From: Neoscytalidium dimidiatum
Lineage: Eukaryota; Ascomycota; Dothideomycetes; Botryosphaeriales; Botryosphaeriaceae
DNA: 64,000 nt
Assembly (NCBI GenBank): GCA_037367355.1
Contig: CM074698.1
Coordinates: 930,001-994,000, forward strand
Direction of reading: 5' to 3'
The translations under genes and the position numbers were made by a program. Under the pieces are notes generated by a model, which worked only from the letters and a program-made list of their open reading frames with translations, had not been told where the DNA came from and did no database searches. Below, one piece after another: positions 36,988 to 48,236 of the stretch. Position 1 is the stretch's first letter, and the number at the start of each line of letters is the position of its first letter.

Positions 36988-37551
36988 TTGTCTAACCACA
37001 ACGAAGGTCTCGATGATGCAACGAGACAGGATCGATTGCCTTTGTTCTAAGGCACATTTAATATATAGAAGTAATTATATGTGTAAATCCAAGAGAAAAG
37101 TGAGCCTATAATATTATTGAGCTGAACCTTGTATCCGAACACCATAAATCCTGTGCGTGGGGGTGTAAAACATTCAAGTAGGCTGTGCATCTTATTTGCA
37201 GGCTTACTAACGGTAGCAGAGTAATTGAAGTGAAGCCTGTCTTGACAATAGGACTGCTCATTTCTCCGATCTGCACGCGAATCCCGCTCCCTACAGGACC
37301 TCGTTGATGTAAGCCTTGCTCGGATATCTGGGGTGGCCGTCAAGCAAAAGTGAGGAGAATGTACAAGGCTGTGCGTCAGAAATGGCCCAACAGCTGAATG
37401 CGTCCCGGCCTGCAGGTCAGCTGGGATGCAGAGACAACTAAGCATTAACTAACGTTTTACCCCGCTTATAGTCTCAAGCCTTGCTCGAGATGATCGCTCA
37501 AACTTAATCCTCGCTTCTTCCATGTTCCTGTCGAGAAAGGGAAACAAATAA
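36988..37551. other. Intergenic, no supported gene
   Basis: A 564-bp A/T-rich spacer. The 132-codon minus frame at 37047-37445 shows no recognisable motif. Confidence 0.45.
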
Positions 37552-38765
37552 ATGGCTGTGACTATTGGGTTCGGTTTGGGTGACTTAGTCCCTGTCCGGA
37601 AGCTGCTAAAGAAAACGGTACCACAGTTACACGCGATGAAGTACGCTGAATCAGAAGTCGATGGTTTCATCGAGAAGATCGGACATGTGTACAATCTTCG
37701 GAAGCATTTCGACGAGCTGGTCCATCGCTGCACAGACTTCAATGCGAACGAAGAAGCTATTGTCAACGATATTGAGACGCAATTTTCATACCTCTGCGGC
37801 CCGCTTGAAAAGCTATTGGAACGATGAGAAGAAGAATGGACAGCACCTGCTTCCAAAGGTCTATAAGCTTTTTTCCCTTGGGCGGCTTTCATGAAGAAAC
37901 ACACCTTCGAAATCTGGAGCACTGCTGGTAAGACTCTTAAGCACATCAACCTTCTAATGGCCCAGCTCAACGAGTAAGTCTGAAAAGCCCACCGAAACCT
38001 TGTGAATGCATTCTTAGTTCAACAGCGCAAAGAACAATCGTGCATTCGAAGCTCTTAAAAAGGTCAAATTGCATCTGAGAAGTCGAACAGCAAATTGGAT
38101 GTGCAAATACGCGAGACTCGAGCCGACATCAAACGTTCGGCCCGCTGGAAATGGTTCAGCGCAGCAGCGTGATGGCGGCACTTCACGTCTGCCACGAGTG
38201 TCATGGTTCCCTTCACCGCCACAAGTGGAAGTTCAATCACAAACAAAGGAGCCAGCTCTTCAATGCGCGAAAAGCTTTGAAGACAACGAAATCGGAGGGT
38301 GTAGAGGGGCAGCAAGCAAGACTGAATGCACCTCCACTCCCCCCTCCGGTGTTCGAAGACAAAACGTTCGTCTTCATAGATCCAATCAACAGACCCTGAA
38401 CTTTGTTCTGTGCCGAAATGCGGGCTAAATGGACTTTTGTGGCTTGGCTGTGCAAATCAACGATAAGAGCGCTCGGGACTGATTCGTCGCTAATGAAAGA
38501 TTTTCGCATGGTCAAGTTCATTATTCACAAAGAGGGGGATGACGGTCCGGCATCCGTTGGGCTGGGAAAGTGGTCGTCCATGGCCGTTGAAGGAGCACGT
38601 GTTGCTATGTTCATGTTCTCGCAAACTGATGACGCACAGGATGGCCTTAGTGCCATAGGATGGAGGTTCAGTGGCGGGCCAAGTGAAGGTTGCAAGACTC
38701 TTCGTAAGTTCAAGATGCGTGAGGGCCGGGCTTGGGATATTGTTAAAGGGCGGCTGAATCAGTGA
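37552..38765 (+). pseudogene. Decayed fungal gene of unknown family
   Basis: The first 91 codons read like a real N-terminus (GFGLGDLVPVRKLL, then a helical stretch to LEKLLER). A TGA follows at 37825, yet the same frame stays protein-like past it and a TAA to about 37975 (FEIWSTAGKTLKHINLL), where a GTAAGT donor occurs. Further on, coherent fragments appear in different frames: a coiled-coil-like piece (SNSKLDVQIRETRADIKRS), then 38151-38399 ending in FEDKTFVFIDPINRP, then 38403-38765. The pattern of at least two stops and two frame changes points to a decaying gene. The N-terminal GFGxGD...K pattern and the FIDPINRP segment recall uncharacterised fungal proteins with a C-terminal ubiquitin-like region, but I am not sure. 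Unrecognised introns could explain part of the breakage. Confidence 0.4.
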
Positions 38766-38966
38766 TCGTGCGAGGAACGCGCGACGCTATCATGTTGCCC
38801 TGGAGTCTCAACTTTAGATATTTCTTTTCAAGTTTTTGTTATCTGTTGACTATCCAATCGATACTCTATCACTCAGACGCCATGTCATGTGAGCCGCCCT
38901 CTCAATTTGTATCAGCACCCAGAATGCCCATCTTCCAAAGCGCGCCGACTCTCTTCCCCGAAACCT

Positions 38967-40754
38967 CTAATCCGTATCTACGCGCTGTCTATCCGCCCTC
39001 TCTGTGGCGTCCGCGCTCTCAAATTCGTCCACTCCACTTACCTCGGTGAGCTCCTCGTCCCTCCCCTCCATCCCCTCGACCAGCCCCCTCTCCTCATCCC
39101 TCACCCCCTCCTCCTTCCTCGCCGGGTCCCTCCCCTGCTCCTTCCGCACGGCGACGTAGATGGCGCTCCCCAAAATCAAGCTGCTGCCGGCCCAGCCCCA
39201 GGCATCCGGGCTGGTCCCGAAGACCAGCTTGTCGCCGGCCAGGGCGAACAGCATCTGGCAGTAGACCATGTTGGTCGCGCGGCTGCTCTTCTCCTGCTGC
39301 AGGCCGGCAGCCAGCAGGAACTGCATGATGAAGCCGCAGACGCCGAGCAGCAGCAGCAGCGCCCAGTCGTACAGGGAGGCGGGCAGCGAGAAGGGGACGG
39401 AGGGCACGAGCGCCATGGCCAGCGCGGACACCAGCGTGCACCAGAAGGCGAAGTAGTTGGTGCTGATCAGCGCGTGCGCGCGCTTGCCGATCCACCGCAG
39501 CGTCGTGTAGGCCGTCGCGGCGCCGAGGACGCCGAGGAGGGCGACGGCTACGGCGAGGGCGCGCTGCTCGGGCGTAACGGAGGTGTAGGAGTCGGAGTCG
39601 GTGGTGGATGTGGTGGCGGCGGCGGCGGTGCTGTTGGACGGGATGGCGGTGGGTGCGGGTGGGGTGGGGGCGGTGCCGCTGGAGAAGAGGGAGGTAGGGT
39701 GGGCGATGAGGACAACGCCGATGAGGGAGACGAAGGCGGCGATTTGCTCCATTCGGGTGAAGGGCTCGTTGATGAGGAGGGAGCAGGCGAAGCAAGCTAT
39801 TGACGGGGCGAGGAAGGTGATGACAGTGGCATCAGAGAGCGGGAGATATAGGAGAGAGTCTGGATAGCAGTTAGCGCAGGGAAGTGGCAAGGGAACTGTG
39901 AGGCCGGTTCCAAGAGCATCGCAACAGTGCAAGTGTGTAGGTAGAGTTGAAGAAGTCGTCCAACGGTAAATGTGGATGAATGCAAGAATATTCTCCTCGA
40001 GGCGACTACTTCGCAACTCCGGAAATGGTTGTCCGCCGTGGTAGTTTTGCGAAGCAACCTCGTATCAGAATAGCACTTACAGTACATCCCGAACACACCA
40101 AAGAAGCCACCAAAGCCGCGGAGGGCAAGCAGCCACCGAACCTCTCTTGGGCCGAAGGGGGCCTGCTCAATCTTCCCCCACCAAAGGTACAGTGAAGCTA
40201 AAACCAGCGTGATGCCCATGCGAGCAAATAGTACCTGCAGGAGGGGTGCACTTGTCAATCTCCAGCCTTCTGGGGGCGATATTACGGCTGCTCACCTGAA
40301 AGGGATGGTAGCCTTTCCCACCATTTCCCTCGATTTCCAGTATCCTGGTCGTCACGTTCATGGCAACGCCAAAGAACTGTGACACAAGCACCAATACGAG
40401 GCCTTTGTTGCGTAGCCATGATGCCCTTAAACGGCCCGTCCAGGTGGTGGGGCGAGCTTCAGCAGCCGGTGGAGTAAGATATTGCGAGCCTGGCTGGGAG
40501 AGCAAGAAAGGCGCAGTTCCGCTGGTGTGAACAGATGGATAGTCCTCAAAAGAGAGCGCAGAGGGCGCAGGCGAGGGAGCACGTAAGGTAGTGGTGGGCG
40601 CAACGTTCAGAGACTCGGTGTTTAGATTGGCTCCATAGCCTTTGGCCTCAAGCTTTGGGCTGAGAGGATCGGTAGAAACGGGAGCAGGTGGGGCGCCATC
40701 GCTGACGGGAAGGGGTTTTTTGGACCCATCAGCGTTGTTCTGCAACTGGCTCAT
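38967..40754 (-). CDS. EamA/DMT-superfamily membrane transporter
   Basis: Three exons, 40296-40754, 40081-40234 and 38967-39859; introns of 61 and 221 nt; about 501 residues. An N-terminal cytoplasmic tail of about 110 Pro/Ser/Thr-rich residues is followed by some ten membrane segments in two EamA-type halves. The first contains VLVLVSQFFGVAMNV and RWLLALRGFGGFFGVFGMYY; the second includes LPLSDATVITFLAPSIACFA and a region ending in MVYCQMLFALAGDKLVFG. The family (including yeast YPL264C/YMR253C-type proteins) carries metabolites, but the substrate is unknown. A Thr/Ser/Ala-rich loop near residues 266-290 separates the halves. The C-terminal tail is charged and holds a perfect GTAAGT donor after LTE (39042 on the plus strand), so the last ~25 residues may be replaced by a further exon. 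Confidence 0.85.
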
Positions 40755-42168
40755 GGCTTCTAAGCGGTTGGACGACTAGCCGCAACAAATGGTCCATTCA
40801 AGACGTTTGGAGCGGGCAAAGTGGAGAGAAGAAGAGGGATGGATATGGGCGAGAAGGTGAAGGCGGGCGGCGTGGAGCTCGAACAGGCAGAGTCTGGGGA
40901 AGAGGCGCAGCGGCACAGGACCAGGCGGGAGGGCGTCGCGGGTGCATCCAGCATCCAGGCCATGTCCGGGGCGGCTGTCATGGCCGTAATCGGCTTTTGC
41001 GGTGCTTGTGACTGGGTGATGAACATGCGCAGCAGCCAATCGGATACTGAGCGGCAATGGTGGATGACGGGCGGGTCAACAGGAGGGTTGCCAGAGGCTG
41101 CAAAGCGGCTGAGCGCGGACAGTCCTGCGACCTTGCCGCCGGGAGATCGGCTGCACCTACTCTGCGCTTCTGTCGCTGCTGGGCCAAAGACTTGACCGGT
41201 GAAAAAAAAAAAAAAAGCGCCCTCCATTTTGCGAGCTTCTCATAGAGTCACGAGAAAGCTCGTGGTTGCGGCGGCTTTTGAGTTTGACCTTGCATTTCGA
41301 CATCCGTCTCCGATCTCGGTCCTCTTTCTCCCTTCCCTTCCCTTCCCGTCCCGCTTATCTTATCGCCGCCGTACCAGCGCGGGGCGGAGCTCTCTTCTCC
41401 ATCACATCATCAATCCCAACAATGGCCTCGAGAGCGGACGCAATCAACCCGCCGGATCCGGACATCCCTCCCATTCCTTTTTACTGCGTTTCAAGCTCTT
41501 GCTGTCCGAGTGATTCCAAGAGCCTCAACCCAGTAAATCGCCTGCCGTTGTCTTCGCTCGCCACCTCACCGGGACCCTGACGGCATCCGCGCTCGCCGCC
41601 GTATTGCAGCTCTTCTCTCTCTATTGCTCATCTTGGACGCCACTTTCGGAGACTTTCGTCCATCCCCGGAGCTATGTCCATTTCTCTCACACGTCACTGG
41701 CCAGTGTAAGGCAAAGCAGCCGGGAGCCACCCACGTGAATCATGACGCCACTGAACCTCGTCGTTCATGCCCCAGGCATAAATTCCGCTCGGCTTTTTCT
41801 CAAGAAAGCCGCCGGAGTGGTCGACGGGAGGCTAACATTATCAGAATACTTCGGCCGACATGGTCATGCTTCCCGCGCTAGGCACCGTGGCTGACTCAAA
41901 CACCAGTAGCACCACGCTTGACATCTTGACTTGCAAGCATGCTATCGTGTTCTGTTCCACGGATGCACCGACCTCAGAATCCAGATGTCACTGTCTCTCG
42001 TCCTTCCATGCGGCTTTGCTTCTACTGCTCGCCCGCGTGCGCTCTCCAACATACGGGTACTACGACACCATCTCTTAGGCTACGAGCACCAAAAATCACC
42101 ATATAATGCTGCCCATTTCTGCCACATTTCAATGTTCAACACCTCAAAAAAAAATAGTATCAGTCACC
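40755..42168. other. Intergenic between divergent genes
   Basis: About 1.4 kb. A poly-A run lies near 41203-41216 and pyrimidine-rich DNA near 41320-41365. An ATG at 41422 in a good context (CAACAATGG) opens a 53-codon frame without recognisable features; it may be an exon of an unidentified gene, but I could not extend it. Confidence 0.4.
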
Positions 42169-42531
42169 ATGAAACATCCACCGACTCGGAAATTCTCCAG
42201 CCACCAGACAAACCCAGCCGCAGCTCTTGCTCCTTCTCCGTCTTTCCTACACCCAAGAATGCCACACCGTGCCCAAGGCGACCAACCTTTCCACGGCTCT
42301 TTCGGCTTCGGCGGCCTCTCCAACCACGCAAATCAAGGCCGAAGTAAACGATTCGACAGACAGCGATTCGTGTGCTGCCAGTGTCATCCCCCTCTCGCAA
42401 ATCCCACAGTCTTTGACGACTTCGGCTACTGTCGCCAACACAGCCACAGCCGCTGCGACAGGTGCAGAAAACTTCACCATTTTTGGCCTCACTGGAATTT
42501 CACTCCGGGCGCTCCGGGCCTTGGCCCATGA
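42169..42531 (+). CDS. Small Cys-rich protein with CCxC...CxxHxHxRCxxC motif
   Basis: 120-residue protein starting at 42169 (context CACCATGA), with an in-frame alternative start at 42106. The N-terminal ~70 residues are polar and probably disordered (Pro/Ser/His/Arg-rich). Then come RFVCCQCHPPLANPT, a spacer, and YCRQHSHSRCDRCRKLHHFW. Cys/His spacing is almost identical to that of the minus-strand ORF at 20682-20930: a CCxC knuckle, 17 residues, then C-x2-(C/H)-x-H-x-R-C-x2-C. This looks like a zinc-binding module. The frame is open against a competing plus frame (42227-42682) that has no motif. Function unknown; I infer a small nuclear or cytoplasmic binding protein of a fungal lineage-specific family. 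Confidence 0.55.
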   Translation: MKHPPTRKFSSHQTNPAAALAPSPSFLHPRMPHRAQGDQPFHGSFGFGGLSNHANQGRSKRFDRQRFVCCQCHPPLANPTVFDDFGYCRQHSHSRCDRCRKLHHFWPHWNFTPGAPGLGP

Positions 42532-43102
42532 GTATGCGAGGAATGTATTCCTACCGTCTCAGACCATATCCGAAGACCAGGGTGAACACTTGTCCACTTT
42601 TGGTAGAATGCCTTTGAACACAACCACTAGGATCACGATTGATGTGTCACGGCTTAGAAGGCGTTCTCACGAAACTTCCTAGATATCCCTTTTTACATGT
42701 GCTTGGCGTTGCTGATGTGATCTTTCACGTTCCTCTTCGGTTCTCTCTGTTCATCCTTGGCCACGACCTTGCCCCCTATACACGATAGCGCATTACTACA
42801 TACAGGCAGTGCACTCCTTGAATAATCTGAAAGACCTTTCTCCACGCTCATTACTATTTTTACCATCATTCCCGCCATTCACAAGCTCGACAGTCTTTAC
42901 TGCACATCGAACTATCGAACCGTGTATTCCACCGGGCCGCGGCATTCTGTCCCACGTACCACCGCAGGAGCAGCCCGAACCCCCCTCTTCCTTTCTCCTC
43001 CATTCACGATGCAATGCGGGTGTGTTTCCGCACACCAAACCCACCACAGCGAGTAGCGAAATTCATGCCACCCGGGACTGGCCGAACACGGCGCACACAG
43101 CA

Positions 43103-43315
43103 CAGCAGGTGGCAGAAGAAATCACCTTTCGTTTCGCAGGACGAGGCCAACCCACAGGAACAAATTCTCAAATGAAAGCTTACGGGCAGTCGGAGCAGTC
43201 GTCCAGACGTTGACGTCACTAAATGTTATGCTACATTTCGTCTGGACAGCAGTTGCTTCACCCGTCCATTGAGTTGTGTTGCGGTTTCGAGGCCGATTTC
43301 TTCTGCCACCTGCTG
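43103..43315. repeat. Fold-back inverted repeat (MITE-like)
   Basis: The 21 bases at 43103-43123 are the exact reverse complement of 43295-43315. A second exact inverted pair lies inside: GTCCAGACG at 43201-43209 and CGTCTGGAC at 43239-43247. Between the two pairs the arms show weaker inverted similarity, so the whole 213-bp stretch could form one imperfect hairpin. Both arms encode DFFCHLL in opposite directions. The loop contains a palindromic TGACGTCA. No transposase is present, so a non-autonomous element or an old inverted duplication is the most one can say. Confidence 0.65.
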
Positions 43316-46300
43316 CGTGCGAGGTATCACCGACATCGCGCATCCCCCGTGCCACCCCCTCTCTGCCACCCCGTCGATCGTCCTTCCAGAACCGTCGCCT
43401 TCCCTGCCGGAGCACCGCTCCATGCTTGGCCCGGAGGGATTATTCCTCCCGGCTGCTGCTATTCTCGGCATTCGTCGAGGAAGCTCGCAACACACAAAGG
43501 TTGCACCGTCCACGGGGGCTGTGTGCTGAGGGTGTTTCTGCTGCCTGCACGCGTGCCACGGCAGTACGGCGTGTAGGGCTGAGGGGTTGTGGGGTGAGAG
43601 TGAGGCGGGGACGCCTTGCGGCTCGCCGTGGTGGGATCGGGCGCAGGGGTATGCGAGTGGGAGAGGAAGCGGCAACGCGGGCGATCTTCGCGGGAGTGTT
43701 ACTGCTAACCTGTGTTTCAGAAGGATGATTCTACTCTCTAATCTGGGCTATGCTATTCCTGCCGGCTATCCATGCATCCGCTCGATGTTTATTTCGGGTG
43801 CGAAAACCTGTAAGTTGCCCAACAGCTGAAATGCCTCGTTGATGATGCAGGCGCTGTCGCGTCAGCTACTGCGCAAGGTACTCTTGGTCTGTTCCACAGG
43901 TCAAAGCATGGGTGAGCCTGTACCATCCTTCAACCCGAGCATTGTTCAAGGGCCAAGGCAGTTTTGAATTGCGTATCAGAGTGAAATTTAATTTCTCATC
44001 TCTGCACCAACAGCCGCTATCTTCAAGCCCGACATCCCGCTTCTGGACCCTATCTCCAAGCCCCTGGCCCCAACAACCTCGGACCGATGACGTCGTAACA
44101 TGGCGAACTGTGGGAGAAAGTCAGTAGCATTGCACTAATCCCTTAGGCTTTCGATGCAGTGTTGTCAGCGAGAAAAAAAAAAAAAAAAAGCTGGGTGGGG
44201 CCCAGTTGTAACCGCGGGTACGCCGTGACCAACTAGAAAGTTGCAGTATAAAATCGTGGGCGTGTCAGCAATCAATGCAATAGCTGGTGAGCGCTCTTCC
44301 TCAGAGTTACCATAGGGATTTGACATGATTATCGCCGAAGCTCACAATGCCAATCTGGATATCACTACTGGGAGAGGGGACCCACCTGATTCAGACTTCC
44401 GACCACCAAAAAGAAAAAAAAAAAAAAACACAGATGCTCCACATCACAACCACTCATTGCATCGTTTTCGGTTGGGTTGAGGAAGTTTCTGCTGCGTTAC
44501 GAGCGCTTGAGACGAAGACGTTGGGGCGGCGGTGTGACAGGCAAGACCGATGATGAGAGTATCCGCTTGTCGGAACAGCCTTGATTCCAGCGGCCTCTCG
44601 TAGGAATGCGGGCCAGGCTTGCTGGACGGGGTCTCCTGCGGTACTGAGGTCTGCACAGGGGAGTGGGCAGCGGGGAGCGATTGAGCGGCGGTTGAGTGGC
44701 GGCTGAGAACGTTCGCAGTGGAAAGCACCCCAAGCTAGAACAGCTTTCTGTAAAGGACCGAATAGAGAAGTGCAATACAGGAAAAATTATTGCAGAGACT
44801 GAAAGCATGGAAGAGATGACAAGTAGAGTGTGGAAGAGAAGATGAGTCCAGGGTCGAGAGGAGCATCTGAAATACACGCCATCTCTTGTTTACTCCCAGA
44901 ATACGGAAGCTAGGATGAGCTGACAGACCGGCAAGTAGACTAGCAGTCTGCCAATTCCTCGGAAAGGAGCGCTTCCTGGCAGAGCAGAGGACTGATGCAT
45001 CGAAGGAAAGCGGTCGCAGCCAACATTGCCGCAGCCTGCAACGGCATCTTTTCCGGTCGGACGTAGAGGCAGGCGCATTCATCAGAGAGCTTGAACTTCA
45101 ATAGTACTAAACAACTGTTTGCTTAGAAGCTACACATACAAAAGACCCAATCTGAAACCCCCCAATACTGATGCATGATCCAGCAATTTCCAGCGGACTA
45201 CGTCTCCAGTCACTTAGAAATTGTCTAACGCTACTAAGTGCTCATCCACAACAGTATATGGCACAGTAGCGTTCACCATATGACGACATCTTTCATTTTC
45301 TGAGCAGGCAAGAAAGCCTGCTGTCCGTGTTGGAAAGTTCAGGCTGCCAGGGAGACTTTGTTCACGACACTTTCCCGTTCTGCTTTTCCGAGGGGCTGCA
45401 GCGTGCAGCGACACTACCGGGCAGCACATTAAGGACAAAAAAAATCAAATAGATAACGCAGATGATCAGGTGCGACAAAATCTCACGTGTCAAGCAGGAG
45501 AAAGCGGAGAGACAAAGCAACTGCATCCTCTCCAATGGCCCATCGCCGCAACACCCGGAAATCCATGGTTCTGAACTGCGCAACCCTCACCGTGGTGCGA
45601 AGCCACTAGTAAGCAATGTATCAATGGGCATCTCTGACTTCGAGATGATGTCGGGTCAGCACTCCTCTCTCTTGCCCACAGACACTAAAGCTCATCACAT
45701 GCGAAACTCGGCTGCCTTACCCTGGAAAGATTGTCACACCTCCGAGGCGCTCTTCCCTCTGTCACACAATCTATGCAGAGACCGGTATCAACGACCATTG
45801 CCATCGTACGGGGGATTTTTTTTTCCCTTCTCTTCTAGCTTTGTTTTCATCTGTTGTGTTGATATATAGCCATCACATACGCTCTTGAATGAGAGGGCGT
45901 TGGCGTTTGCCAACTACCTACCCGGCTCTGTCGGCCAGACAGTGCTCCAAAGGGAGCCCCTGCCCGCCACCGCACCATTTGATAAAGACGCCTAGATCCG
46001 CTCAACAGAAAGCCTGTAATAAAGAACAAGTCAGTTTCGCCGTCATCGTCATCGTCTCCTGTTGTGCCTATAATCTTCGGAGACTGAGCCTGCTCCTGCT
46101 GCTGGTGTTTCCGCTGTTGTGCCTAACGAGGAAGAGCCCGTGCGGGCCCGGAATGTTCTGAAGCGCCGCTTCGTCCTTTCCCACAAGCTCACGCTGCCGC
46201 TGCTGCTGTTGCTCTAATACCATCGCCTCCTCCTCCGCCGCCGCCGCCACATCGTCGTCGTTTCCTCCCGGAAGCCGCTAATCCAGCCCGCCCCCACCCA

Positions 46301-46725
46301 CCTCGCATGCCACCGCCTCCCCATCTGCGTTAACTCGCACGCGCCGCATACCCCCACGCACCACCGTCGTCGTCCTCCTCCTCCTCCCGCCCCATCCAAC
46401 CACGCCAGCGGCCACAGCACCACCCGCTCCGAAACCCCGCGGTCAAATCCACCATCCAGCCGCGTGAACCACGCCTCCTCGAGCCTCCCGATGGCCCGCA
46501 GCAGGCTCTGCTCGAGGGGCGCGGCCGTGCGTCCCGCAGCACCGCGCGGCGGCGACAGCAGCAGCAGCAGCTGGCGTAGTACGCGTTGAAGGGTGGTAGT
46601 GGCGGCGGCGGCGGGGAGGTCTGAGCGCGAGGCGGGGGAGGAGGATGGCGGGCCCGAGGAGGCGTTCCGGGGCTGCGGCGTATTCGTCGTTTTTTGGCGG
46701 TGGCGCTTTTGTTGGTGTGCGGTTG

Positions 46726-46750
46726 GGTGGTGGTGGTGGTGGTGGTGGTG
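46726..46750. repeat. (GGT)n trinucleotide repeat
   Basis: About eight GGT units in tandem; on the minus strand this encodes the His run in a low-complexity frame. Confidence 0.7.
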
Positions 46751-47384
46751 TTGATGATGTTGCTGTACGCTTCGAGTGTGGCGAAGAGGTTGTCGAGGTG
46801 GGCGGCGGCGGTGGCGGAGAGCGTGATGGGGCGTGGAGGTTGTGGCGACTTTGCAGTCGACCGTGAGTATGTGACAGAGCCAGTTACGCAGACGATGGGC
46901 AGGGCGTGCGTTCGCCTTGCTGAGAGGCAAATGGAACTCTGTGGTCGAGGGCACGGCAGGCTCTTTTGATCACGTCGGTGCGTGAGGGGTCACGCTCGGG
47001 GAAGATGGCGGTGTAAGAGTTGGCTCGTCCTCATGGTTGGTTGTTGTATGCGTAGTGACCAAAGTGGAGTGAATGCTGGACTGTGCAATGCCGAAAGATG
47101 ATGGGATGTGTTTAGGGTTTTGATCTTTCGTGGAGTGTGGTTGGCTTATTTATAGTTTTCGAATCGCATTATGGGCTATCGAGGTTTGGTTCAACAACGC
47201 CAGGGCTTCGAATTCCCCGGATTTAGAAATCAACTAGGGACTACCCAGCATGGAATCCCGGGCACCGAGCTCCAGCCAAGCGTAAATGACAGACACAACA
47301 ACCATCAGGATCTACGTCAGCTGGAGACATAATAGGAGTGAGTTGATTGCGTTTGCGGCTGCGGAACGCGGCCACGATAAACGA

Positions 47385-47570
47385 CCTCTCCCTCGAAACC
47401 CCGTGCAGGGCGAGGACATCAACGAAAAGGATTCCCATCAAATGGAAACCATCATGAATCGCACCGGTGGACCCGTTCATCGAAATTAAACCGGGCCACC
47501 TCCGCGCTATGCAATGCAGGGTGGCCCGATAGGCCGACCGTCTTCATAATGACGGCATCCCCAGCAAGGT
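47385..47570 (-). repeat. 186-bp dispersed repeat, copy 1 (decayed gene fragment)
   Basis: This stretch matches 52783-52968 along its full length in the same orientation, with scattered substitutions. The best-conserved part covers CCGGGCCACCTCCGCGCT and the following GGCCGACCGTCTTCAT. On the minus strand both copies encode AVIMKTVGLSG, then PALHSAEVAR, so the similarity is coding. Here the frame is broken soon after VAR. It is a short fragment of the same gene family seen at 52.5-52.9 kb. Confidence 0.7.
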
Positions 47571-48236
47571 AGGTATAAATGCCTTTTAGTTGCTGTAGCT
47601 CCGAGCAGTGGGTATATGTATACACTTCTCGGGACAAAGCATAGTGTTTTTGTTTTGTAGGAGCAGATTACTATGCTCGGCAAAGGCATTGCCGACCTTT
47701 GATTTGGATATATTGACCCCTCCTGGCCTTTTTAGAGATCATAAGACGGGGACAGAACAACAAAATCGGAGGTCAGAAATGCACTGTCCTGTGAACGTTG
47801 ATTCGCAGGAACTGGGTTCCGATGAATCCGAATGCATATGCGGATCGTGCATATACACGCTGGTGTTGTAGGTTTCAAGTCGGCAACCCATTTTCCGACA
47901 TGCCAAAAGATAAAATTACGTACAATCAACCTAATGATAATAAAAGTTCTCGTCGCTAAATTCCAGATTCTTGGCAATTGCATGGGTCCTTCGACATCCC
48001 TGGAGCTCTGCTAGGCAGCAGTAATATTAATGCCATAACGGGTACTACAGGACCAATCAAACGGAAAATCATCATTTCGCGGGCGAGATAGAAGTTTCAG
48101 ACCCTTATCGCGCTGCTATTCTACCGGACCAGGGCCAGCTCGAAGCTATTACCCAACAGTCTTAACATTGCGCCGCATGTAAGTACATATTCCATGGGTA
48201 TCCTCAAATTCCCCCGCCATTCATGCCCATGTACGC

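Larger units (their letters stand above)
42532..48236. other. Gene-poor region with fold-back repeat and low-complexity DNA
   Basis: About 5.7 kb without a firmly supported gene. It contains the inverted repeat at 43.1-43.3 kb, poly-A runs near 44172-44189 and 44412-44428, a GGT-repeat segment at 46.7 kb and the first copy of the 186-bp repeat at 47.4 kb. The 246-codon minus frame at 46214-46954 is His/Arg-rich low-complexity sequence and I do not call it. Confidence 0.45.

Noticed and set aside
38889..39803. 304-codon plus-strand frame rich in Gly/Asp/Glu
   Set aside because: Antisense shadow of the EamA transporter's last exon, which has clear membrane segments.
46214..46954. 246-codon minus-strand frame with a His run
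   Set aside because: The His run is the GGT repeat in one frame. Coherent-looking peptides occur in all three frames, so no single coding frame is supported.
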